From assembly GCA_964624145.1 (NCBI GenBank), contig CAZUXT010000005.1, forward strand, positions 62,001 through 126,000: a stretch of DNA of 64,000 bases, in the 5' to 3' direction. Origin of the DNA: WJMT01 sp964624145. Lineage in GTDB: Bacteria > Acidobacteriota > Aminicenantia > Aminicenantales > Aminicenantaceae. This document shows, piece by piece, positions 24,559 to 31,263 of this stretch (position 1 is its first letter; the number at the start of each line of letters is the position of its first letter). The notes beneath the pieces are model-generated. The model was not told the origin of the DNA. It did no database searches and saw nothing but the letters and a program-made list of their open reading frames with translations. Position numbers and translations under genes: made by a program.

Positions 24559-26919
24559 ATGAACAGCCGGATCAAAAAACTGAGAGAACAGAGCATTAAC
24601 ACAAAGCCATTTATATCCATTGAAAGGGCTCATCTGCTGACCGAATTCTATAAGAGCAGTGACGCCAAGAAAGTCTCAAATCCTGTCAAAAGAGCCCTTG
24701 CCTTTAAATACATTATGGAAAACAAAACCATCTGCATCAATGAGGGAGAACTCATTGTCGGAGAAAGAGGCCCTTCCCCCAGGGCTACTCCCACTTATCC
24801 CGAAATCAACACACACAGTCTCAAAGACTTATATATCCTGAATTCAAGGGAGAAAACAGCTTATTCCGTAAGTTCTGAAACAAAAGAAACCTATAAAAAG
24901 GAGATCATCCCTTTCTGGAGAGGCCAATCCATAAGAGACAGGATCTTTGACGAGGTATCAGACGAGTGGAAAGATGCGTACGAAGCAGGAATATTCACCG
25001 AATTCATGGAACAGCGCGCACCGGGGCATACGGTTCTGGATAACAAAATCTATAAAAAAGGTTTTCTTGATTTTAAAGAAGACATACGAAACAGTATGGA
25101 TTCGCTTGACTTTCTCAATGACCCGGAAGCCTATCATAAAAAACAGGAACTCAAGGCCATGGATATAGCTGCGGACGCAATAATGATTCTGGCAAAACGC
25201 TATTCCGAAAAAGCTGCTGAACTCGCGAAAAAGGAAACAAACAAGAAGAGAAAAAAAGAACTCCGGAAAATCTCTGAGATCTGTGCTCGTGTCCCTGCTC
25301 ACGCGCCCCGCAGTTTCTGGGAAGCGCTGCAGCATTACTGGTTTGTTCACCTTGGAGTGATAACGGAATTAAACGGATGGGACTCCTTCAATCCGGGAAG
25401 ACTCGACCAGCATTTATATCCCTTTTATAAACAGGAAGTAGAGGAAGGAAGCCTCACAAAGCTAAACACCGCAGAGCTCCTGGAAGCTTTCTGGATAAAA
25501 TTCAACAACCAGCCCGCTCCTCCTAAAGTGGGAGTGACCGCTGAAGAAAGCGGGACCTATACGGATTTCGCTCTCATTAATTTAGGAGGAGTGAAAACCG
25601 ACGGGACAGACGGGGTGAACGAACTCTCATACATCCTTCTTGACATCATCAAAGAAATGCGGATACTGCAGCCCAGCTCCATGATCCAGATCAGCAAAAA
25701 AGGTCCTGACAGCTTTCTGGAAAGCGCCTTGAAGATCATAAAAACAGGTTTCGGGCAGCCTTCGATATTCAATACAGATGTCATCATTCAGGAACTCTTA
25801 AGACAGGGAAAATCCATTGAAGATGCCAGGGACGGAGGCGCCAGCGGGTGTGTGGAAACAGGTGCCTTTGGAAAAGAAAACTATACGCTCACCGGTTACT
25901 TCAATATGCCTAAAGTGCTTGAGATCACTCTGCACAATGGGTTCGATCCGAGGACACAAAAGAAAATCGGGCTTGAAACCGGAGACCCGACCAAATTCAG
26001 TGACTTTCAGGACCTTGTCCATGCCTTCAGAAAACAACTGAATCATTTCATAGATATAAAAATAGAAGGAAACAATATCATAGAAAGACTCTACGCAGAA
26101 TATATTCCCGCTCCCTTCCTCTCTCTCATCACAAGCGACTGTATTCAAAACGGAAAGGATTATCACGAAGGGGGAGCCCGATACAACACGACCTACATCC
26201 AGGGAGTGGGACTGGGCACCATGACCGACTGCTTTACCTCCATCAAATACAATGTTTTCGATAAAAAGACAATCCCTATGAAAGATCTCCTTCGAGCGCT
26301 AGACACGAATTTTAAGGGAGAGGAAAATCTCCGGCAGCGGCTGATACATAAAACTCCCAAATACGGAAACGATGACGATTATGCGGATGAAAATTTGAAA
26401 ATTATCTTTGATATATACTATGAGGCTATAAACGGAAGGCCCAACACCAAAGGGGGAAAGTACAGAATAAACCTGCTCCCTACCACAGTACATATTTATT
26501 TCGGAAGGGTTACGGGGGCTACGCCTAACGGAAGAAAAGCCTCAGTCCCCCTATCAGAAGGCATATCCCCCACTCAGGGAGCGGATACCCTGGGTCCCAC
26601 AGCCGTCTTTAAATCAGCATCAAAAATAGACCACGTAAAAACAGGGGGGACTCTGCTCAATCAGAAGTTCAATCCCCAGCTTTTCGACGATGAAGGCATC
26701 AATAAACTGGTGAAACTTATCCGCTCTTATTTCAGTATGGACGCGCATCACGTTCAGATAAATGTGGTCTCAGCAGATACTCTGCGTAAAGCTCAAGAAA
26801 ATCCCGAAGAATACAAAAACCTGATTGTCCGCGTGGCCGGTTACAGCGATTATTTCTGTGACTTAAATAAAGACCTTCAGAACGAGATCATTTCAAGAAC
26901 AGAGCATATGGAAGTATAG
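24559..26919 (+). CDS. hypD: Glycyl-radical enzyme, trans-4-hydroxyproline dehydratase-like
   Basis: A 786-residue glycyl-radical enzyme. RVAGYSDYF holds the radical Gly761, and GASGCVETGAFGK holds the thiyl Cys431 and Glu433. These positions sit three residues below those of Clostridioides HypD (Cys434/Glu436) as I recall them, and stretches such as GGARYN, KTPKYGNDDDYADE and MLPTT/LLPTTVHIYFG also look HypD-like. HypD removes water from trans-4-hydroxyproline to give pyrroline-5-carboxylate, later reduced by ProC. No proC is in the window, so a related substrate cannot be excluded. The last 75 bases exist again at 31120, next to the AbiE island. Family certain, substrate probable. Confidence 0.85.
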   Translation: MNSRIKKLREQSINTKPFISIERAHLLTEFYKSSDAKKVSNPVKRALAFKYIMENKTICINEGELIVGERGPSPRATPTYPEINTHSLKDLYILNSREKTAYSVSSETKETYKKEIIPFWRGQSIRDRIFDEVSDEWKDAYEAGIFTEFMEQRAPGHTVLDNKIYKKGFLDFKEDIRNSMDSLDFLNDPEAYHKKQELKAMDIAADAIMILAKRYSEKAAELAKKETNKKRKKELRKISEICARVPAHAPRSFWEALQHYWFVHLGVITELNGWDSFNPGRLDQHLYPFYKQEVEEGSLTKLNTAELLEAFWIKFNNQPAPPKVGVTAEESGTYTDFALINLGGVKTDGTDGVNELSYILLDIIKEMRILQPSSMIQISKKGPDSFLESALKIIKTGFGQPSIFNTDVIIQELLRQGKSIEDARDGGASGCVETGAFGKENYTLTGYFNMPKVLEITLHNGFDPRTQKKIGLETGDPTKFSDFQDLVHAFRKQLNHFIDIKIEGNNIIERLYAEYIPAPFLSLITSDCIQNGKDYHEGGARYNTTYIQGVGLGTMTDCFTSIKYNVFDKKTIPMKDLLRALDTNFKGEENLRQRLIHKTPKYGNDDDYADENLKIIFDIYYEAINGRPNTKGGKYRINLLPTTVHIYFGRVTGATPNGRKASVPLSEGISPTQGADTLGPTAVFKSASKIDHVKTGGTLLNQKFNPQLFDDEGINKLVKLIRSYFSMDAHHVQINVVSADTLRKAQENPEEYKNLIVRVAGYSDYFCDLNKDLQNEIISRTEHMEV

Positions 26920-26987
26920 GACCTGCTACCACTTGATCTTAAAACTGACTCTCACCTGGCGTGGCTGCTGCCTTCCCCAGACCTCAC
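26845..26987. repeat. Direct repeat of about 143 bp, left copy
   Basis: Matches 31120-31263 in the same orientation at about 93 % by hand count (nine substitutions, one indel). It spans the 3' end of the glycyl-radical gene, six spacer bases and a reversed 3' end of a TonB-receptor gene. The two copies bracket the AbiE block. Confidence 0.9.
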
Positions 26988-27085
26988 TAAAAATCTGATG
27001 TTCTCTATTTTCATTCCCCCTCATCTTCTTTTCTGACACATTTCTAGAAAAGGGATTGAAAATAATGATGTCAAAAAAAATAGAA
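26926..27085 (-). pseudogene. TonB-dependent receptor, C-terminal remnant
   Basis: Read on the minus strand, about 50 codons end in EVWGRQQPRQVRVSFKIKW and a TAG at 26928-26926. The intact receptor at 31202 ends EVWGRQQPRQARVTFKIKW, so this is the 3' end of a second receptor allele. Beyond the last 19 residues the similarity drops, though the frame stays open and includes a stretch (DIIIFNPF) that could align with the DVLNVFNSQ region of the intact gene. There is no N-terminal part. It was truncated when the AbiE block was inserted, or by a deletion between two receptor genes. The upstream limit is approximate. Confidence 0.7.
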
Positions 27086-27145
27086 TTTAAATGTTGATTT
27101 TTTGCAAATATCGATTCCTGATTTCTCGGATATTTTACTCTGACC

Positions 27146-27175
27146 TTGACAATTCATCAGAAAAACATATATTAT
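27146..27175 (+). promoter_or_regulatory. Promoter of the first AbiE locus
   Basis: TTGACA (27146-27151) with TATATT at 16 bases (27168-27173) or TATTAT at 18 bases (27170-27175). Confidence 0.6.
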
Positions 27176-27187
27176 ATTTCCATAACT

Positions 27188-27201
27188 TACCAATAATGGT
27201 A
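27188..27201. promoter_or_regulatory. Inverted-repeat operator before the first AbiEi gene
   Basis: TACCA-ATAA-TGGTA is a perfect inverted repeat just after the expected transcription start and before the ribosome site. AbiEi antitoxins characterised elsewhere repress their own operon by binding inverted repeats; this is a likely site. Confidence 0.5.
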
Positions 27202-27211
27202 GGAAATAGAA

Positions 27212-27853
27212 ATGAATTATGGGGAATTGATAGATCTCTTCGGAGACAGACCGTTTTTTGAAAGTGATGAAGTCCACCTCCTCTTTAATGAACCTCGGGG
27301 ACAAATAGAAGCACGCCTCTCACGCTGGGTGAGTAAGGGAAAACTGCTGAAACTCCGGCACAAGAAATACCTTCTTCCGGAAAGATATCGCAAGACCGAA
27401 CCCAATGCCGGCTATATCTCTAATTTTTTATACAGGCCCTCTTATGTGAGTTTAAGAACAGCTCTTGATATTTACGGATTCATCCCCGAATCAACCTATC
27501 TGTACGAAGCTGTCACTCCAAAGAAAACAGCTGTCTGGAAAACACCTATAGGTATTTTCACGTATCATTCCTTAAGAAGGGAGAGGTTCTGGGGATACAC
27601 CCTGTATCCGGAAACAAGAAGCGCTCATCCCCAGGAAAATTTTATGCTGGCAGAACCAGAAAAGGTTTTTCTTGACCTTTTTTATCTCATCAAAGGAGAA
27701 TGGACTGAGGAGAGAATTGTGGAGATGAGGTTCCAAAATCTAGGGAAGATTAAAAGAGCAAAACTTCTTGATTACTCAAGACGTTTCAACAGCCCTAAAG
27801 CAAACAGAGGGATTCATCGTTTTATAAGGATTCACAAAGAGGAAATAGAATGA
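27212..27853 (+). CDS. AbiEi-family antitoxin / transcriptional regulator
   Basis: A 213-residue protein of the AbiEi type: an N-terminal winged helix (LIDLFGDRPFFESDEVHLLF, LSRWVSKGKLLKLRHKKYLL), then a conserved core (PSYVSLRTALDIYGFIPES, EAVTPKKTA, IGIFTYHSL) and ENFMLAEPEKVFLDLFYLI. These proteins neutralise the AbiEii nucleotidyltransferase toxin and repress the operon. It overlaps the toxin gene by four bases (ATGA). The toxin gene has an internal deletion and frameshift, so this antitoxin may now be an orphan, kept perhaps to counter related toxins. The family assignment is by pattern, with good confidence. Confidence 0.82.
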   Translation: MNYGELIDLFGDRPFFESDEVHLLFNEPRGQIEARLSRWVSKGKLLKLRHKKYLLPERYRKTEPNAGYISNFLYRPSYVSLRTALDIYGFIPESTYLYEAVTPKKTAVWKTPIGIFTYHSLRRERFWGYTLYPETRSAHPQENFMLAEPEKVFLDLFYLIKGEWTEERIVEMRFQNLGKIKRAKLLDYSRRFNSPKANRGIHRFIRIHKEEIE

Positions 27854-28493
27854 AAGAACAGGCTTTATCCATTGCAGCAGAGGAAAAAGATCCCCGCCTT
27901 TCTCTTAATAAATTAAGAGAATATCTTCATCATGTGATTCTTAGAGAACTGTTTGAACAAAACGCGCTTGATGAACTCGTTTTTCACGGGGGGACAGCCC
28001 TAAGAATCCTTTATGATCTGAGAAGGTTCTCAGAAGACTTGGATTTTCACTTAAAAGAAAAGAGCCTTTTTGATCTAAAAGGTATTGCCCAGTGGATACG
28101 AATCCTCCCCAAGGATTTCGCACAGAATCCTCTTTAGTGCATAAATATTTGCCGTTTGGGGTTATCCATCATGATAAAACTTCATTTCTTGCAGGAAAAT
28201 TACATGCTATCCTTCAACGTTCTTATACCAAGGGAAGGGATTATTATGATCTCTGGTTTTATCTGAGCAAATGGAAGGATATGCTTCCTAATCTTCTATA
28301 CCTCAATAATGCGCTCAAACAAACAGGTTTTAAAAGGTCCACTCTCAAAAAAGAAAACTGGAGACAAATCACCGCGGAAAGAATAAAAGAAACGAATTGG
28401 GATTATGTGGTAAATGATGTGGAGCCCTTTCTTGAAAACCAGAATGACATAAGAATTTTCACTAAACAGACTCTTCTAACACTGCTCAGTTAA
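27850..28493 (+). pseudogene. AbiEii-family nucleotidyltransferase toxin, broken by internal deletion
   Basis: The first frame (27850-28137) encodes the nucleotidyltransferase core FHGGTALRILYDLRRFSEDLDF and then leaves frame. From about 28092 another frame continues VDTNPPQGFRTESSLVHKY, FLAGKLHAILQRSYTKGRDYYDLWF to 28493, which is the family C-terminal half. Together they make about 214 codons; an intact AbiEii-type protein is about 260-280. So roughly 60 residues between FDLKGIAQ and VDTNPP are missing and the frame is shifted. The DNA-binding partner gene upstream is intact. Toxin activity is very unlikely. It is a decayed type IV toxin-antitoxin system. Confidence 0.8.
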
Positions 28494-28526
28494 AGTAGGG
28501 ATATTTCTTCTATCCTTCTTTTTTTA

Positions 28527-29420
28527 TTAATGAGGGATATCTGCTTTGACCTCAGTGCTTACGGTAAAGAACTGATAATCTTCATAATGAACCGTGATCT
28601 CGGTCCGGTTGTAAAGCTTTCTTTTGTTATGATAGTAAGCTTCAATGAGTGAGTACTTATTGGGAAATCTTATGCCCTTAATCCTGTGTTTGAATTCCAC
28701 AAAACACTTAATTTCAGGCCGTGCTTTGAGGAACTCCGCTTCAATCTCAATGGCATCCATGTTTTCAACTGAATCAGATGTCCACTCGATCTTGGTGATG
28801 CTGTAGTCTTCCTTACTTATCCAGGCTTTCCCGTGCATCTTGTTTCCCTGTACATGAAGATTGGGTATGGCTTCAATGATGATTTCTTCATCCATATAGT
28901 GTTTTTCTCTTCCTATGATCCTATAGTCATAATCGGCTTGATTGGACTTTCCGAAAAAAGCTATAGGCGCTAAGAGAAGCTGTGAGTGCTGGAATCTTGT
29001 TTTAAGTTCCGCATTTTTTTCATGTTTTTTCTCATAATTTTCACTGAGAAGAATCCTTTTTTCCATCACTTTGTTGGTATATGGTTTGCGTATGAGCTGA
29101 TAGTCATAAACATAGCGGTTTACGTCTCTTCCTGGAAACCAGCGCATTGACATTTTTAAGTAAGTTCCATCATCTAAAATTTCTTCTCGAAGGGTTGTTT
29201 CATATCTTCTGCCTGCAACAAATTGCTGTTCAACGATCCTTTCATTGCAAACGAAATAAAGGGCTAGACTTCTTATTTTTTCACAGTAGTCCGCACATTT
29301 TTCCAATATGGTTTCTAACTCTGTATCGTTTGAGCTATCAGAAGGTGTTTCCTGGCCTAAAACCAGTGATGAAAAAATTAGTAAAAAGCACAAAAGAATG
29401 AATATGGTTTTCTTTTTCAT
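28527..29420 (-). CDS. Exported outer-membrane-lipoprotein-sorting-like protein
   Basis: A 297-residue exported protein with signal peptide MKKKTIFILLCFLLIFSSLVLG. The remainder is beta-rich with features of the LolA/LolB-like fold seen in uncharacterised outer-membrane lipoprotein-sorting proteins: long strands such as GKAWISKEDYSITKIEWT, EIEAEFLKARPEIKCFVEF and ITVHYEDYQFFTVSTEV. The start is ATG 29420, six bases from AGGGG; the frame upstream begins with a TTG. A fragment of a close paralogue lies at 31055-31130, so this gene type was once present twice here. Its location inside the repeat-bounded block suggests it moved with the toxin-antitoxin genes. Function is not known. Confidence 0.65.
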   Translation of the reverse strand: MKKKTIFILLCFLLIFSSLVLGQETPSDSSNDTELETILEKCADYCEKIRSLALYFVCNERIVEQQFVAGRRYETTLREEILDDGTYLKMSMRWFPGRDVNRYVYDYQLIRKPYTNKVMEKRILLSENYEKKHEKNAELKTRFQHSQLLLAPIAFFGKSNQADYDYRIIGREKHYMDEEIIIEAIPNLHVQGNKMHGKAWISKEDYSITKIEWTSDSVENMDAIEIEAEFLKARPEIKCFVEFKHRIKGIRFPNKYSLIEAYYHNKRKLYNRTEITVHYEDYQFFTVSTEVKADIPH

Positions 29421-29439
29421 CTCTAACCCCTTCAAATAT

Positions 29440-29468
29440 AAATTAATTCAAAGAGCTCTTTATGTCAA
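29440..29468 (-). promoter_or_regulatory. Promoter with palindromic spacer upstream of the LolA-like gene
   Basis: On the minus strand: TTGACA (29468-29463), 17 bases, TAATTT (29445-29440). The spacer holds the perfect 12-base palindrome AAAGAGCTCTTT (29450-29461), a possible operator. The -35 box lies inside the 3' end of the AbiEii gene. Confidence 0.5.
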
Positions 29469-30242
29469 AGCAGCGAATGAATTTTTTTTTAATTTTTTTA
29501 ATGTCAACGCCTTTATCTCATTGACTAGGTGGCGGTGACTGGTAGGCAAGAATCTTGTCAGATCATTTTTAATTTCATCTGGATCAAACTCTTCAACAGC
29601 CTCAATTAACTTTGCTTTGCCCATTTTCTTTTTATAAAGAGCCATTTTATTGTTTACTAATTTCCAATCAAGAGGTACTTTTTTTGAGAATAAAAACCAG
29701 ATATCAAAAATATCCCTCCCCCTGCTTCTTGTTAAAATAGCTCTTACTTTCTCTGCCAGCAGCTCTTCAATTTTTAAATGAGATACAAATGGATAGGGCC
29801 CGACTGGAAAATTGGTTTCAATATAAGAGGATTCACCCCCAAGAACAGGTTTTTCTCTCATGGAAAAATCCAATCTTATGGTTAGAGGGAATTTAAGTTC
29901 AGAGAGTTCAAGGCGAATTTTTCCAGAAAACGATTCACCAATCGACTCCATTCTCTTAAAACTAACCCCCGCTGCCTCTTTGTTTAGCTTCCGAAGGGAT
30001 TTATTAATCAATATTTTCAGTCTATTTTCAGAGATAAGGCTTGTGAAATCTAAATCTTCGGAAAATCTAAAAGAACCATATAGAAATCTTAAAGCTGTCC
30101 CCCCTTTAAAATAAATTTTTTGGCTCTCTTTTTGATTGTAAAAATACTTGAGAAATAATAGTTGAAGATATTCGCGATAAACAGTAAACAAATCTATTCT
30201 TAATTCCCTGCTTAAGTCTTGGGCTGTATCTTTGTCTAACAT
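29460..30242 (-). CDS. AbiEii-family nucleotidyltransferase toxin (intact)
   Basis: A 260-residue protein with the AbiEii/DUF1814 nucleotidyltransferase signature FKGGTALRFLYGSFRFSEDLDF near residue 46 and the later conserved block LKIEELLAEKVRAILTRSRGRDIFDIWFL. Characterised AbiEii-type toxins transfer nucleotides (for example to tRNA ends or GTP) and cause growth arrest or phage abortion. The length is normal, unlike the broken copy at 27850. Its start overlaps the antitoxin stop by seven bases, so the two are coupled. It is oriented opposite to the first locus. Target specificity is not readable from the sequence. Confidence 0.85.
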   Translation of the reverse strand: MLDKDTAQDLSRELRIDLFTVYREYLQLLFLKYFYNQKESQKIYFKGGTALRFLYGSFRFSEDLDFTSLISENRLKILINKSLRKLNKEAAGVSFKRMESIGESFSGKIRLELSELKFPLTIRLDFSMREKPVLGGESSYIETNFPVGPYPFVSHLKIEELLAEKVRAILTRSRGRDIFDIWFLFSKKVPLDWKLVNNKMALYKKKMGKAKLIEAVEEFDPDEIKNDLTRFLPTSHRHLVNEIKALTLKKLKKNSFAALT

Positions 30243-30829
30243 ATTTCTAATTTTTCGACTAATTTCTGTAAAGGAATAAATTTATACTTTTTATATAATT
30301 TTTTGAATTTTTTCTTATCAACCGGCTCAAAGTTTAGGTCTGTCACATGAATTATTCTTAATTTTTTTGCCATAAAATAAAGCTCATCCAATAAAGCCTT
30401 TTCAGGCGTTGCTATTAAAAATTTATCCTTTTTTACAAAACCAAAAAAATACTTACTCTCTAAATGAGAGAATTCATATTCTTTTTCTTGATAAGTGATG
30501 TGTCTCGGTTTCAAGGGAGTGATTGATGTAACTGTGTAGGGAAATTGAGACAAAATTCCATAGAAAGAAAGAGCGCTTTCTAAAGAAATATAGGAGGGAT
30601 TGACCAAGAAGTTAGCTAATTCAAAATCATTATACTCCCTTAAAGAAAAAAGATATCGGCCCTTAATGATTCTCTGAATCACTCCCTCTTTTTCCAGTCT
30701 TTGCAAGAGTTCATAAAGAGTCTTAATTTTTTTTGTTTCGAATATTTTACTGGCATCAGTTACATCAAAAAATGTGACTTTTTTTTGATGCAGGATCTTT
30801 ATTGCTTTAGCTTTTGTTATAGGTTCCAT
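30236..30829 (-). CDS. AbiEi-like antitoxin / transcriptional regulator
   Basis: A 197-residue protein with an N-terminal winged helix (ASKIFETKKIKTLYELLQRL, GVIQRIIKGRYLF) and the AbiEi core NPSYISLESALSFYGILSQ, TSITPLKPRHI and KFLIATPEKALLDELYF. The start is set at ATG 30829: the in-frame ATG at 30841 touches the -10 box and lies upstream of the predicted transcription start. The mRNA would then have at most a few leader bases. A perfect inverted repeat over the -10 region suggests autorepression. It is coupled to the downstream toxin gene. Confidence 0.8.
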   Translation of the reverse strand: MEPITKAKAIKILHQKKVTFFDVTDASKIFETKKIKTLYELLQRLEKEGVIQRIIKGRYLFSLREYNDFELANFLVNPSYISLESALSFYGILSQFPYTVTSITPLKPRHITYQEKEYEFSHLESKYFFGFVKKDKFLIATPEKALLDELYFMAKKLRIIHVTDLNFEPVDKKKFKKLYKKYKFIPLQKLVEKLEIC

Positions 30830-30831
30830 AT

Positions 30832-30851
30832 TTGCTATCATATTATAGCAA
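30832..30851. promoter_or_regulatory. Inverted-repeat operator over the second AbiE promoter
   Basis: TTGCTAT (30832-30838) and ATAGCAA (30845-30851) are a perfect 7-bp inverted repeat around the -10 box, well placed for autorepression. The sequence differs from the operator of the first AbiE locus, so the two regulators probably do not cross-bind. Confidence 0.55.
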
Positions 30852-30869
30852 TTATGGCATCTATGTCAA
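30842..30869 (-). promoter_or_regulatory. Promoter of the second AbiE locus
   Basis: On the minus strand: TTGACA (30869-30864), 16 bases, TATAAT (30847-30842), both perfect hexamers. ATG 30829 is 12 bases after the -10 box. Confidence 0.75.
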
Positions 30870-30870
30870 T

Positions 30871-31065
30871 TTAAAATCTTCTCTTCTGAACAATCTCGTA
30901 CTGATAAACTTTGGCCTCACTATAATCCAAGACCAGAAGCCGACTCCCATAGGCCCAGATGCCGTGTCAGGTGTGACTGAGAGGAATTTCCTGAAAGAGC
31001 AAACCGTTTGCATCAAACACCTCCAGTTTATACATGTCGGACCTGCCCTTAGCCTCAGCCTTTGA
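30871..31065 (-). pseudogene. Six-bladed propeller protein, C-terminal remnant with an in-frame stop
   Basis: On the minus strand the frame reads KAEAKGRSDMYKLEVF, DANGLLFQEIPLSHT, a TGA, then HGIWAYGSRLLVLDYSE and AKVYQYEIVQKRRF before a TAA at 30873-30871. The G-x-L-F/Y pattern is that of the last blades of six-bladed propeller proteins like the one at 60370. There is no N-terminal part and one internal stop, so it is a dead fragment. It lies between the AbiE promoter and another gene fragment. Confidence 0.65.
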
Positions 31066-31130
31066 CCTCAGTGCTTACAGTGAAAAAGCGGTAGTCATCA
31101 TATTTGACCGTAGTCTCAGAGCGACTATTT
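31055..31130 (-). pseudogene. LolA-like exported protein, C-terminal remnant
   Basis: On the minus strand the fragment reads RSETTVKYDDYRFFTVSTEV before a TGA at 31057-31055. The intact gene at 28527 ends NRTEITVHYEDYQFFTVSTEV plus a short tail. So the last 25 or so codons of a paralogue survive here. Its 5' side runs into the glycyl-radical fragment at about 31120. Confidence 0.7.
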
Positions 31131-31194
31131 CTGCGACCTGAATAAAGACCTTCAGAACGAGATCATTTCAAGAACAGAGCATATGGAAGTTTAG
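31120..31194 (+). pseudogene. Glycyl-radical enzyme, C-terminal remnant
   Basis: The bases encode SDYFCDLNKDLQNEI and ISRTEHMEV followed by TAG (31192-31194), identical in protein to the end of the gene at 24559. The five base differences are all silent (for example TGT/TGC, TTA/CTG, GTA/GTT). It has no upstream part. Silent-only divergence suggests this end came from a second functional allele, not from decay of a recent duplicate. Confidence 0.8.
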
Positions 31195-31263
31195 GACCTG
31201 TCTACCACTTGATCTTAAAAGTGACTCTTGCCTGGCGCGGCTGCTGCCTTCCCCAGACCTCAC
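31120..31263. repeat. Direct repeat of about 143 bp, right copy
   Basis: Matches 26845-26987 (see left copy). It begins inside a fragment of the glycyl-radical gene and ends within the 3' end of the intact TonB receptor gene. Confidence 0.9.

Noticed and set aside
26845..31263. Transposon or prophage as carrier of the AbiE block
   Set aside because: No transposase, integrase or terminal inverted repeats were found; the flanks are 143-bp direct repeats made of gene ends.
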